The notes: generated from the letters alone by a model not told the origin. Positions 26,331 to 35,220 are shown, counted from the first letter of the stretch. The stretch is 64,000 nt of DNA from an uncultured Eubacteriales bacterium (GCA_900544965.1 UQXE01000005.1:1-64000), one strand, 5' to 3'. Numbers and translations: made by a program.

Positions 26331-27021
26331 ACCTAATATCTTGGTCGTGGAGGATGATGCTCCTGTCCGCAATCTCATTACCACGACGCTGAAAGCACAC
26401 GATTACAAATATATAACGGCTAAAAACGGAGCGTCCGCTATTTTGGAAGCGTCCTCCCATAATCCTGATATCGTGCTGTTGGATTTGGGGCTGCCCGATA
26501 TGGACGGCGTGGAGATCATTAAGAAAATCCGGACATGGTCAAATATGCCCATCATTGTTATCAGCGCAAGAAGCGAGGATACCGATAAGATCGAAGCCCT
26601 TGACGCAGGTGCGGACGATTATCTGACAAAGCCGTTCTCGGTTGAAGAACTGCTTGCCCGTTTGCGCGTTACACAACGCAGGCTTGCAAGTGCGAAGGGC
26701 GAATCTTCCGGTATATCCGTATTTCAAAACGGGAAGCTGCGTGTGGACTATGCCGCAGGCTGCGCTTATATGAACGATGAGGAGCTGCACCTAACGCCTA
26801 TTGAGTATAAGCTGCTCAGTCTGCTCTCGCACAACGTGGGCAAAGTGCTTACCCACACCTTTATTACTCGGAAGATATGGGGCAGCAGTTGGGATAACGA
26901 TATCGCGTCCCTGCGCGTGTTTATGGCTACGCTCCGTAAGAAGCTTGAATCCGCGCCGGATTCGCCGCAGTTTATTCAAACCCACATCGGCGTTGGCTAT
27001 CGAATGGTGAAGGTGGAGTAA
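26323..27021 (+). CDS. kdpE: KDP operon response regulator KdpE
   Basis: 232 residues: receiver domain with acidic DD pocket (VVEDDAP), phosphoacceptor Asp54 in LLDLGLPDMDG and Lys in TKPFS, then an OmpR/PhoB winged-helix DNA-binding domain (LTPIEYKLLSLLSHN ... GVGYRM). Expected to activate kdpFABC on K+ limitation. The TTTATAC/TTTACAC boxes before the operon are candidate targets. Confidence 0.95.
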   Translation: MNKPNILVVEDDAPVRNLITTTLKAHDYKYITAKNGASAILEASSHNPDIVLLDLGLPDMDGVEIIKKIRTWSNMPIIVISARSEDTDKIEALDAGADDYLTKPFSVEELLARLRVTQRRLASAKGESSGISVFQNGKLRVDYAAGCAYMNDEELHLTPIEYKLLSLLSHNVGKVLTHTFITRKIWGSSWDNDIASLRVFMATLRKKLESAPDSPQFIQTHIGVGYRMVKVE

Positions 27022-27223
27022 CCTTTCACAGGACAGAATTGGGCCATTTCACGCCCTGTTTTGCCGCGAAGGTAGTTTAAAATGGAAACGGAATGAATCC
27101 TTTGTTTAGACGGGCTTGGGAGAGGCAAAAATCTGCAATGAACTGTGCGTACGGGCATAAAGCGAAGAAAAGACGGGCATGAAACATAAATCACCGCCTT
27201 GATTAAAGAACCCGACAGATCAA

Positions 27224-27424
27224 ATGCCATTCTGGCGAAGCGGCAGGGCTTTTGATATGAACGCCATTCAAGCGGCGCTTGGCGAAGTTGTCGAATTCTA
27301 CGGCGCGAAAATGGATCAAAGCATCATTGAAAAGTTTATTTTCCGCATCACGCCGATTAATAACGGCTGTTATCGCTGGGATTTGAACTTTGCACCCGGC
27401 AAAAAGCAGCCGATTATCGGCTGA
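27224..27424 (+). pseudogene. Possible C-terminal remnant of a serine-recombinase-like protein
   Basis: A 66-codon frame whose last ~57 codons (FDMNAIQAALGEVVEFYG ... FIFRITPINNGCYRWDLNF) read like a real protein tail and remind me of the C-terminal ends of large serine recombinases in Clostridia. There is no ribosome binding site, no catalytic domain, and nothing upstream in 27022-27223 continues it. If the resemblance is right it is the scar of a mobile element immediately 3' of the kdp locus. Confidence 0.3.
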
Positions 27425-27463
27425 CCCGCGGCCGCAAGGGAAATCAAGCTTAGACATAATAGA

Positions 27464-27496
27464 GTACGGTGAGAATGACGGGCATCCTCACCGTAC
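27464..27496 (-). terminator. Hairpin downstream of ppdK
   Basis: GTACGGTGAG and CTCACCGTAC, a perfect 10-bp stem with a 13-nt loop, 43 nt beyond the ppdK stop. The following T-content on the minus strand is modest (TCTATTATGT), so termination may be weak. Confidence 0.5.
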
Positions 27497-27538
27497 ATAC
27501 GATAAGTCTATTCAGTTTTCAGCAGGCGGGACGATAGC

Positions 27539-30166
27539 CTACCTTTGCTTAATAGCTGCCTGCGCGGCCGCAAGCCTTGCAATCGGCACGCGGAACGGGG
27601 AACAGCTTACATAATCAAGGCCAAGGTTATGACAAAACTCAACGCTCGACGGATCGCCGCCATGTTCTCCGCAAATTCCCAGCTTGATGTTTGGCCTCGT
27701 CTTTCTTCCAAACTCTACAGCTATCTTCATAAGCTTTCCAACGCCGTCCTGGTCAAGGCGGGCGAACGGATCGCTTTCAAAAATCTTTTTGCTGTAATAG
27801 TCGCTCAGGAACTTGGCGGCGTCGTCGCGACTGAATCCAAACGTCATTTGTGAGAGGTCGTTAGTGCCAAATGAGAAGAATTCCGCATACGTAGCTACCT
27901 CGTCAGCTGTAAGAGCGGCACGGGGGATCTCAATCATCGTTCCGACCATATACGGAATTTCTACACCGCGCTCCTGCATTACCTTCTTAGCGGTTTCGTC
28001 GATGTATCCTTTTACGTATTTAAGCTCTTTCGCGTCGCCTACCAATGGAACCATTATCTCCGGTACAACGTTAAGCCCTGCCTCCTGATTGACCTCAATA
28101 GCAGCCTCAATAATCGCACGCGTCTGCATTTCAGCGATCTCCGGATATGTGATGGCAAGCCTGCAGCCGCGATGTCCCATCATCGGGTTAAATTCATGAA
28201 GGTTTTCAACCGTCGCTGTAAGCTGCTCGAACGTAAGTCCCATCTCAGACGCAAGGGCCCGTATGTCCTCCTCCTTCTGAGGTAAGAACTCGTGGAGAGG
28301 AGGGTCGAGCAGCCTAATTGTAACGGGGCGTTCTCCCATTGCAAGATATATGCCCTTAAAGTCGCTCCTCTGCATTGGCAGCAGTTTATCAAGCGCGCGT
28401 TTACGCGACTCGACGTCTGAGGCCACTATCATCTCGCGCACAGCGGGAATCCTATGCTCTTCAAAGAACATATGCTCAGTGCGGCAAAGACCGATACCCT
28501 CAGCGCCAAACTGTACCGCGACAGCGGAGTCCTTTGGATTATCCGCGTTGGTACGCACCTTCAGCCTGCGTATCGAGTCAGCCCATTCCATAATCGTTCC
28601 GAAATTGCCTGAAAGCTCGGCGTCGATGGTCGGAATCTTCTCACCATATACGTTTCCGGTTGAGCCGTCCAGCGAAATCCAGTCACCTTCCTTAAGTACG
28701 GTGCCATCAAGCGCTGTAACCGTCTTTGCTTCCTCGTTTATCGCTATTTCAGAGCAGCCCGCAACGCAGCATGTACCCATCCCGCGAGCGACTACCGCGG
28801 CGTGGGACGTCATCCCTCCGCGCGCCGTTAGTATTCCCTGGGCTATATTCATGCCCTCTATGTCCTCTGGACTGGTTTCGAGCCTGACAAGTATTACCTG
28901 CTCTCCCTTGCTTCCCGCCTCAGCTGCCTCTTCGGCTGTAAAGTATATGCGTCCGCAGGCCGCGCCTGGTGATGCCGGCAGACCCTTTGCTATTGCTTTA
29001 GCATTTTTCAGCGCATCAAGGTCAAAGGTTGGATGGAGAAGCGAGTCAAGGTTTTTGGGTTCAATTTTGAGAAGCGCCTCTTCTTTTGTCAGCATACCCT
29101 CGTTGACGAGATCAACGGCTATCTGCAGCGCGGCCGCGGCCGTGCGCTTTCCGTTTCTAGTCTGGAGCATGAAAAGCTTGCCGCGCTCTATGGTAAACTC
29201 CAGATCCTGCATGTCGCGATAATGCTTTTCAAGAATGTTTGCTATCTCGACGAACCGGTTATAGACGTCGGGCATAGCGTTTGCCAGCTCATCTATATGG
29301 GCGGGCGTGCGGATTCCCGCAACTACATCCTCGCCCTGCGCGTTCATAAGGTATTCGCCGTATAGCTTCTTCTCTCCTGTGGAAGGGTTGCGGGTAAACG
29401 CTACGCCTGTTCCGCAATCGTTGCCCATATTGCCAAACACCATGGTCTGCACGTTTACCGCCGTACCCCATGACGATGGGATATCGTTCAGCCGGCGATA
29501 TGTAATGGCACGGGGGTTGTTCCAGCTTCTGAATACGGCTTTTACAGCCTCTAAAAGCTGCGCCTTGGGATCCTGAGGGAACTCCTCTCCCTTTTCCTTC
29601 AGATACAGCGCTTTATAAAGCGATACTATTTCTTTCAGATTATCCGCGGTAAGATCCGTGTCAAGTATGCAGTTGTTCTTGTGCTTTTGGCTGTCCAGAA
29701 TATCATCGAATTTTTTCTTTTCAATGCCCATAACAACATCGGAAAACATCTGGATGAATCTGCGGTAGCTGTCAAACGCAAACCGCTCGTTTCCGGTTAA
29801 TCTTGCCAATCCTACAATCGTCTCGTCGTTGAGACCAAGATTAAGTATAGTATCCATCATGCCCGGCATGGATGCCCTGGCTCCTGAACGGACTGATACC
29901 AAAAACGGGTTCTCGGCATCGCCAAAGCGCTTACCTGCGGCCGCTTCCGTCTTTTCAAGCGCATCAAATATCTGGTCAATTATTTCAGGAGCAACTGTCT
30001 CGCCATCGTCGTAATACTTTATGCAGGCTTCCGTAGTTACGGTGAATCCGTAGGGAACCGGCAGACCCAGGGACGTCATCTCCGCCAAGTTAGCGCCTTT
30101 TCCTCCCAGAAGGTTGCGCATGCTTGCATTTCCTTCGTTGAATAGGTAAACATACTTTGTTACCAT
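27539..30166 (-). CDS. ppdK: Pyruvate, phosphate dikinase
   Basis: 875 residues, normal for PPDK. N-terminal ATP-grasp domain (LLGGKGANLAEMTSLGLPVP, SVRSGARASMPGMMDTILNL), swivelling phosphohistidine domain with the catalytic His in GGMTSHAAVVARGMG, and C-terminal PEP/pyruvate TIM barrel (GICGEHGGDP, SFGTNDLSQMTFGFSRDD). It interconverts pyruvate + ATP + Pi and PEP + AMP + PPi, central to glycolysis or gluconeogenesis in many anaerobes. The start is taken as ATG at 30166, which has GGAGGT nine bases upstream; the ATG at 30181 would place that Shine-Dalgarno inside the gene. The 30182-30420 gap upstream holds only a weak mismatched hairpin (30349-30379). Confidence 0.96.
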   Translation of the reverse strand: MVTKYVYLFNEGNASMRNLLGGKGANLAEMTSLGLPVPYGFTVTTEACIKYYDDGETVAPEIIDQIFDALEKTEAAAGKRFGDAENPFLVSVRSGARASMPGMMDTILNLGLNDETIVGLARLTGNERFAFDSYRRFIQMFSDVVMGIEKKKFDDILDSQKHKNNCILDTDLTADNLKEIVSLYKALYLKEKGEEFPQDPKAQLLEAVKAVFRSWNNPRAITYRRLNDIPSSWGTAVNVQTMVFGNMGNDCGTGVAFTRNPSTGEKKLYGEYLMNAQGEDVVAGIRTPAHIDELANAMPDVYNRFVEIANILEKHYRDMQDLEFTIERGKLFMLQTRNGKRTAAAALQIAVDLVNEGMLTKEEALLKIEPKNLDSLLHPTFDLDALKNAKAIAKGLPASPGAACGRIYFTAEEAAEAGSKGEQVILVRLETSPEDIEGMNIAQGILTARGGMTSHAAVVARGMGTCCVAGCSEIAINEEAKTVTALDGTVLKEGDWISLDGSTGNVYGEKIPTIDAELSGNFGTIMEWADSIRRLKVRTNADNPKDSAVAVQFGAEGIGLCRTEHMFFEEHRIPAVREMIVASDVESRKRALDKLLPMQRSDFKGIYLAMGERPVTIRLLDPPLHEFLPQKEEDIRALASEMGLTFEQLTATVENLHEFNPMMGHRGCRLAITYPEIAEMQTRAIIEAAIEVNQEAGLNVVPEIMVPLVGDAKELKYVKGYIDETAKKVMQERGVEIPYMVGTMIEIPRAALTADEVATYAEFFSFGTNDLSQMTFGFSRDDAAKFLSDYYSKKIFESDPFARLDQDGVGKLMKIAVEFGRKTRPNIKLGICGEHGGDPSSVEFCHNLGLDYVSCSPFRVPIARLAAAQAAIKQR

Positions 30167-30420
30167 TAAAGCTACCTCCATGCTTTTCTTGAGTTTAAGC
30201 CATTTTATTTGACTAACAAGTAATTATATATCGACATGCTCCAATAATCAATCCAGATTTATTACTTTTAGGAAAACTTTTGGTAAAATGTTTTACAAGC
30301 ATTTCTTTCGCGACTTAATTTTATTATGTTTTTTTATGAGGATAGCATGGGACGGCGCAAGATATATTACGCCGCCCCGTCTTTATGCGCAAATATTTTG
30401 GACTGTGCTAAACCTATCTA

Positions 30421-31218
30421 TTATTCGGGCGTCGCTACGATAAAGAGCATATCGTTCAGCTCTTCTTCCTCAAAGAAATCATACATAGTAAAATTATAGA
30501 GGAATCTTTCCGCTCCGTACACCCCATAACCATCCTGATTGTGGTCTGTAGTATCATATGGATCCGCCACTATTATAACGTCGTCCTGTGTCGTCTCGGT
30601 TCCCATCGTATCGTATCCAATAATGACCTGCCAGTGTCCGCCCCAATCGTTCCAAGCTACCATTATGGGCTTGTTAGCCTTTAATGAGCTGATTATGTAA
30701 TCAAACGTAAACACTTCGTAGACATTATCAGCGCAGTCAAAGGTGCTGTAAGTTTCAAATCCGCCGGCCTTATCAAATATGTCAAGAGCCTGCCTAAGGG
30801 AGGTGCCCTCAGCCGCAAGGCCGTTTGAACGGTACGACGACAAGGATTCCTCCGTTTCGTCTCCAAGTTTGCCATAGTGCTGCATCACCATGAGCGCCGC
30901 CACGACCCCGCACGACCATTCGCTGGTCTGCTGCATGGTTTTAAACTTAGGAATTATTGTAAGCGTGTCCGTGGACTTCATGTTGTAAAAGTCCAGGCGC
31001 GAAAAGTAGGGTGAATCCTTGTGGTCACCCTCACGCTCCACATGGTCCGCACCATCCTCCTGTGACAGATCAACCGAATAGGGTATCTTCATTTCGTCGG
31101 TATAATTCCCATGGGTTTCTGAACCCTTGCCAGAGACCTCGCCGCCATTGCATCCCGCCGACATAACGAGAAAAAGTGAGACGAGTAAAAATACAATTAA
31201 ATTCTTGAACGCTTTCAT
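30421..31218 (-). CDS. Lipoprotein with C39-like cysteine peptidase domain
   Basis: 265 residues. A signal peptide ending in a lipobox (VMSAGC, Cys23) predicts lipid anchoring on the outer face of the membrane. The domain from about residue 85 has the C39-family triad layout: Cys103 in EWSCGVVAA, His195 in GGHWQVII and Asp219 in VADPYD. It is not fused to an ABC transporter, so it is one of the stand-alone C39-like proteins whose substrates are unknown. Transcription probably starts some 360 nt upstream, giving a long structured leader. Confidence 0.78.
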   Translation of the reverse strand: MKAFKNLIVFLLVSLFLVMSAGCNGGEVSGKGSETHGNYTDEMKIPYSVDLSQEDGADHVEREGDHKDSPYFSRLDFYNMKSTDTLTIIPKFKTMQQTSEWSCGVVAALMVMQHYGKLGDETEESLSSYRSNGLAAEGTSLRQALDIFDKAGGFETYSTFDCADNVYEVFTFDYIISSLKANKPIMVAWNDWGGHWQVIIGYDTMGTETTQDDVIIVADPYDTTDHNQDGYGVYGAERFLYNFTMYDFFEEEELNDMLFIVATPE

Positions 31219-31582
31219 TATTTAAAATCCCCGCTTTCTTAAAATTAATTGTACTTGTAATTTAACAAACCCGCTTTTTGTATTATTTATTATCGAATCA
31301 GATACTGACTCTCATTTTATTTATCCAACGATCGGTACAATTTGAGTCTATATAGTAGCCGAACTGGGTAGAACCCCCGCCCATATGTACTTTTACTACT
31401 CTCATGTTGTTTTACAAGTACGGTGGGTATTTCCCACATCTTTATGCATTCATGCATACCTATAAATTTCAGGACCTATCTTTGGTCCACAACAAGAGAC
31501 TTTAGAGAAACAGCGCCGAGCTGCGCTATATATCTCAAACCCGATGAAGTATAAGCACATTCCCTCCCCTCTTTGCGCACAA
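31219..31582 (-). ncRNA. Long structured 5' leader or independent small RNA upstream of the C39 lipoprotein
   Basis: From the promoter at 31590-31617 to the start codon is about 360 nt with no gene. Within it at least five consecutive hairpins can be drawn: arms 31512-31516/31523-31527 (AGCGC/GCGCT), 31472-31476/31484-31488 (GGACC/GGTCC), 31443-31449/31452-31458 (TATGCAT/ATGCATA), 31423-31427/31433-31437 (GTGGG/CCCAC) and 31387-31392/31416-31421 (GTACTT/AAGTAC). I could not match it to c-di-GMP, cobalamin, T-box, 6S or other RNA classes I know. Confidence 0.4.
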
Positions 31583-31589
31583 CCTCTAA

Positions 31590-31617
31590 ATTATAGCAGA
31601 AAACAGGTTTATTTCAA
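31590..31617 (-). promoter_or_regulatory. Sigma-A promoter for the leader/C39 transcript
   Basis: On the minus strand TTGAAA (31617-31612), a 16-bp spacer and TATAAT (31595-31590). Predicted transcription start near 31582. Confidence 0.65.
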
Positions 31618-31785
31618 TACTTTTTTGCAACTTTATGTAGCAAACATGGAATAAAAATGGCATATAAGTGAAGTAACGTTTAAAATACTTGGTACAGCTG
31701 CCGACGGTTTGATGCTTGAGGACTTTCGCTTAGCGCTTGCTGTACAAGCACTAGGCGAGTTTAACTCACAAAAGCCAGTCTTATA

Positions 31786-31805
31786 TTGCAAGCAGCTATC
31801 AGGCC
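31786..31805 (-). repeat. Second copy of the 20-nt sequence at 62-81
   Basis: Exact reverse complement of bases 62-81. It lies about 100 bp from the 3' end of repeat copy D, just as the first lies about 60 bp from fragment E. Confidence 0.6.
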
Positions 31806-31823
31806 GTATTTTGCTCCCGAGGG

Positions 31824-31859
31824 ATCAAAAGGCCGGCGTACACTCAGCCGGCTTTTGAT
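31824..31859. terminator. Terminator-like hairpin
   Basis: ATCAAAAGGCCGGC and GCCGGCTTTTGAT pair with one bulged base around a 9-nt loop. A- and T-tracts flank the GC core on both strands. Confidence 0.45.
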
Positions 31860-31904
31860 GGATTATAAAGTTAGGGTGATGTTCCCAAGCCTATACCATT
31901 CCCT

Positions 31905-32135
31905 CAGCATTTTTTGGAGTTCTTAGAACCTTTTTTGCAAAAAAGGTTCTAAGCCGCCGGAGGCACAGCCGTTTTGTGAACCGCCTATGGCGGTAATAGG
32001 TTCTAAGCCGCCGGAGGCAAAACCCGCAAAGAACGACAACCTCACGATTCAAATCCGGATCTAACGTGCCGTCAGATCCGGATTTAAAGTCAAGGGCTGC
32101 GGTCCTTGACAATTCCAGGGTTTTTACAGCCTGTT
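31905..32135 (-). repeat. Multi-hairpin dispersed repeat, copy D
   Basis: Read on the minus strand, it starts 11 nt after the DUF1015 stop. Hairpin 1 is TCAAGGACCGCAGCCCTTGA. Hairpin 2 is a perfect 12-bp stem AAATCCGGATCT/AGATCCGGATTT. Then comes the conserved GTTCTTTGCGGGTTTTGCC. The 3' part differs from other copies: hairpins 4-5 are replaced by CTCCGGCGGCTTAGAACCT repeats and a final AGAACCTTTTTTGCAAAAAAGGTTCT stem, so this copy is a rearranged variant. Confidence 0.75.
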
Positions 32136-32145
32136 TAAAGGTACG

Positions 32146-33492
32146 CTATTTTATGCGCTTGCATTCAAGATAATAGCGCTTTTCGTTTGCCTCACCCATT
32201 GAAAACGTCTTCCTTGGAAGCGCACCGTCAAATACAACGGTTCTAAACAGCGCGCTCTTATGCATGGGCGGCAGCGTAAAGCCCATGTTGCCAGGCCGCA
32301 TGCCAAGGTCATACACTACGTCCTCTCCATGGATATAGTCTATGGCTATTCCCTTTTCCTTTATCATGTCGTCAAGCGCGTTTTGAAGGGTTCCCACTTC
32401 AAGCTGCGCGGAAGGGCATCCCACTGAGAAGAAGCCATAGCCGCCCTCGGCGCAAAACGCAAGCAGATGCCTGCCTTCCCCTGCCGCATTCTCCATTAAG
32501 CGATCTCTTTCCTCTCTTGAAGCGTACCAGTGCTTTTCACAACTGCCGTTATCCCTGGCCATCCTGTCCGATAGCCAGTTTGCGGCAGCATCAACGCTCA
32601 TGTTAATATCAAATATAACCCTGTGGATCGGCTCAAATATTATTCCGTCGTCATGCACGTTTTCAATTTCAACAAGCGCATACCGCGCGGGATGCGTTTC
32701 AACCTCTTCGGGGTCAAGGCCGGCCTTCACCTTTTCCCAGCCTGCCTTTGCGGTGGCGAATGAGTGGTTGCCATCGCCCATGGCGAATAACATGGACGGC
32801 TGGTTTTCACCATATGCTTCTTTGAATTTTTCAGGGTCTGCCAGCGCTTCCAGCGCGCCAATTATTTTGCAAATAGCAGCCTCGTCATTTATAAACCATC
32901 CCTCGATATGGCCACCGCCCTGCATCAGTTCAAAATCGTAAGCCTTTCTCAGTTCGTCCGCCTTATCAATCAGCGGCTCAATCACCGTCTTTTCGGGATC
33001 GTCTATTAGCACTATTATATGGGGCATCTCAAGCGGAGCGTTTTCCCTGATACGCAGCCTGGGCGGAATCCGCTCAACTATCGTCCCCTCAGTGGCCCTT
33101 ATAAGGGTAGTCGAACCCTTTTTGTAATCATAACATTCAAGATCCAGCGCCACCACCAAACCAGAACGCCTGTTTCCCGCAACGCTGCGCCTTAAAAGCA
33201 TGAATCCCTTCCCTATGCTTTCCAATACGCCATTTTTAACATACTCGTCCATGCGGGCGTTTATCCTGGCAATACGGTCAGCCTCATCCGGCTTGTCCAA
33301 ATACATTTCCGGGAGCATCAGCCTCAGGGTTGAAGGAGCGTCGCCAACTATACGCTCGGTTTCCTCCCAATATTCGGGCTGGGAAGTATACTGATCGCAC
33401 GCTACGACAGCCCACTTTGAAAGATCGACGTTCCCGTTGGGCATAAGCAGCTCGGGAACAAAGACGCCTACAGAATTTTCGTATCTTTTCAT
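32146..33492 (-). CDS. DUF1015 family protein
   Basis: 448 residues with the DUF1015 layout: WAVVACDQYTSQPEYW near the N-terminus, LDLECYDY and IRATEGTIVERIPPR, a conserved MFAMGDGNHSFATAKA block, ARYALVEIENVHDDGI and a C-terminal DMGMRPGN-like segment (YDLGMRPGNMGFTLPP). The family is widespread in anaerobes and often next to serine/glycerate metabolism genes, but there is no such neighbour here. Biochemical role not established by sequence. Ribosome binding site CGGAGGTTGAC precedes the ATG. Confidence 0.85.
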   Translation of the reverse strand: MKRYENSVGVFVPELLMPNGNVDLSKWAVVACDQYTSQPEYWEETERIVGDAPSTLRLMLPEMYLDKPDEADRIARINARMDEYVKNGVLESIGKGFMLLRRSVAGNRRSGLVVALDLECYDYKKGSTTLIRATEGTIVERIPPRLRIRENAPLEMPHIIVLIDDPEKTVIEPLIDKADELRKAYDFELMQGGGHIEGWFINDEAAICKIIGALEALADPEKFKEAYGENQPSMLFAMGDGNHSFATAKAGWEKVKAGLDPEEVETHPARYALVEIENVHDDGIIFEPIHRVIFDINMSVDAAANWLSDRMARDNGSCEKHWYASREERDRLMENAAGEGRHLLAFCAEGGYGFFSVGCPSAQLEVGTLQNALDDMIKEKGIAIDYIHGEDVVYDLGMRPGNMGFTLPPMHKSALFRTVVFDGALPRKTFSMGEANEKRYYLECKRIK

Positions 33493-33662
33493 GTCAACCT
33501 CCGTTCAGGTGGTATTTTTCACGTATAGTTTACATTAAAAGGCTATTCGGGTCAATGCGGGTTAAATTTAAAAAAGTGTATTTCATTGGTTATATTATCC
33601 CCATCCGTCCTTTTTGGGCTTAAAGCGTCATATACATTTTAGACAGAATGGAGGATTTGATC

Positions 33663-34691
33663 ATGACACCCATACCTCTAATTGTAATACACACCGACGT
33701 TAACGCTATGATTGAAGTTAACGGCCAGCGTATAGGAGAGTGCGTAAAAGGGGGACATATAGCTATTCCCGTCTCTGATACGGGAAACTGCTATATACTC
33801 GCCCTCCCCCTGTCGGATGACGGCGGAAGCCGCAGGTATCCGATAATGCGGAAGATCAGCTTTGAAGACGGACGCATGGTGCAACCCTCGCCTGGAGATA
33901 TCCGCGTATGCAAGTGGCATGATGATGTATACGAGATTGAGCTTAATCTAGGAAGCCTGCCCGCCGAGGTTCCAGCCCTTCCATATACGATTGAAAGGGT
34001 CATATTGCCATGGCGGGGCGCACGCGATACGTATGTTATGACGCTATACTATGAAAACGGCCTTCGTCTCATGCTTGAGGAGGGCGATATCGTGCGGTGC
34101 GGCTTCGCCTTAGGCGACGGTCATGGCGGCAATATCTCGTTTTTGGATGTAGGCAATGCCAGGCTTGTGACAGTACATGCATCCCTTAACGACAGAGAGC
34201 GGCTTTTGGTATTGAACCAGGGAACAACTCCAATCCTTGATATATCGGGCGATAAGGCATCCATTGAGGATTCGCGTCCTCAGATCATAAACGCTCTTAA
34301 TACCGCTGTGGGTCATGAAACTAGGACTCGTTACGAATTCAATAGGGACCGGTTTATTGAATTGCCGGCTGAGCGGGGCTTTTTTACCCATGATTATGTG
34401 CGTCCAGCCGACAGGCGCGGGATCGCCATAGCCTTCTGCGAGGCGGCTCAACAGGATTTCATGGAGGAGACGTTTAGCTATCTTACGGAGGATCTCAGAT
34501 CATCCCTTACATTTGATCAGATTAAGGACTTTGTAGGCAATTATATTGTCAGGCAATCTCCGGTTGTTGAGATTGGCAGAACCATTCTAGGTCTTATGAA
34601 TCAAGAAAACGGTCAGCTGGAATGCGCTAGCCTCCTCGAATTCGAGTTCGAGGACGGTCTTATATCCGATATACAGGAATGTGAATGGTAG
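33663..34691 (+). CDS. Protein of unknown function, 342 residues
   Basis: No signal peptide or membrane segment. Secondary-structure-like pattern: a beta-rich N-terminal domain of about 95 residues (ALPLSDDGGSRRYPIMRKIS), a second beta-rich domain (about 105-205), then a mixed alpha/beta C-terminal domain with conserved-looking acidic turns (LEFEFEDGLISDIQECEW at the end). I recognise no family. GGAGG lies eight bases before ATG 33663, preferred over ATG 33648. It is monocistronic, divergent from the DUF1015 gene and followed by a terminator. Confidence 0.7.
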   Translation: MTPIPLIVIHTDVNAMIEVNGQRIGECVKGGHIAIPVSDTGNCYILALPLSDDGGSRRYPIMRKISFEDGRMVQPSPGDIRVCKWHDDVYEIELNLGSLPAEVPALPYTIERVILPWRGARDTYVMTLYYENGLRLMLEEGDIVRCGFALGDGHGGNISFLDVGNARLVTVHASLNDRERLLVLNQGTTPILDISGDKASIEDSRPQIINALNTAVGHETRTRYEFNRDRFIELPAERGFFTHDYVRPADRRGIAIAFCEAAQQDFMEETFSYLTEDLRSSLTFDQIKDFVGNYIVRQSPVVEIGRTILGLMNQENGQLECASLLEFEFEDGLISDIQECEW

Positions 34692-34766
34692 GCGGCGGAA
34701 TAAAAAACGGACTCATAAAACGGTATCGCCAACATATTGAATCAGTGTAGCTGCCATACAGGGTGC

Positions 34767-34804
34767 AAAAGGACCGTACAACGAAAATAATACGCGGTCC
34801 TTTT
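34767..34804 (+). terminator. Intrinsic terminator
   Basis: AAAAGGACCG (34767-34776) and CGGTCCTTTT (34795-34804), a perfect 10-bp stem followed by CTTGGTCTTTT. It ends the preceding gene. A further stem CGGCGGCT/AAGCCGCCG lies near 34954-34980. Confidence 0.75.
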
Positions 34805-34872
34805 CTTGGTCTTTTAAATCAAAGCCTGATAATATGTTAGTAAAGAGATTTTGTACACAAGGAGGATAAAAT

Positions 34873-34965
34873 ATGGGAATCACGGCGGCGTCCCCTTATG
34901 CGCCGCAATGTCCTTGCGCAATAGGACTGTTGCAAGTTTCTGACAGAAAAAAACGGCGGCTATGA
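34873..34965 (+). CDS. Possible 30-residue peptide gene
   Basis: ATG at 34873 has a near-ideal AAGGAGGATAAAAT ribosome binding site. The frame encodes a Cys-containing peptide (SPYAPQCPCAIGLLQV) ending RKKRRL before TGA. It may be the truncated start of a lost gene or a genuine small protein. No family recognised. The remainder of 34966-35104 shows nothing. Confidence 0.25.
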   Translation: MGITAASPYAPQCPCAIGLLQVSDRKKRRL

Positions 34966-35104
34966 AAATCAAAGCCGCCGAAAAAGGTACGGCGCGTGAA
35001 AAATGTCTGCTTTACTACGGCTTTTCTCTTTTGCCGCTGGGCAGATGCTTTACATCCCAAGCGATATTCCCTTACGTTCCTTCTGTCTCGGTATTATCTT
35101 ATAT

Positions 35105-35220
35105 TTAAATTTCCCCCTTTGGTAATTTTATGACAACATCTGCCTGTTTTGCCAAATCGCTGGAGTGAGTAACGGCCGTCACACATTTGTTGGACTTATG
35201 GGCGAAAAGGTTTAATTTTA
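35105..35220 (-). pseudogene. C-terminal remnant of an ABC transporter ATP-binding protein
   Basis: On the minus strand the codons before the TAA at 35105 read AHKSNKCVTAVTHSS then DLAKQADVVIKLPKGEI. This is the switch-histidine (VTH) and tail of a LolD/MacB-type ABC ATPase. The Walker A, Q-loop and signature parts are absent; the frame runs out near 35220. A broken TetR regulator lies upstream on the same strand, as expected for a TetR-controlled ABC exporter operon. An imperfect inverted repeat (AATTTCCCCCT / AGGGGGAAATT) brackets the remnant. Confidence 0.6.

Noticed and set aside
28350..29222. 290-codon Ser-rich frame antisense to ppdK
   Set aside because: Shadow of the ppdK coding strand with no translation signal; ppdK is unambiguous.
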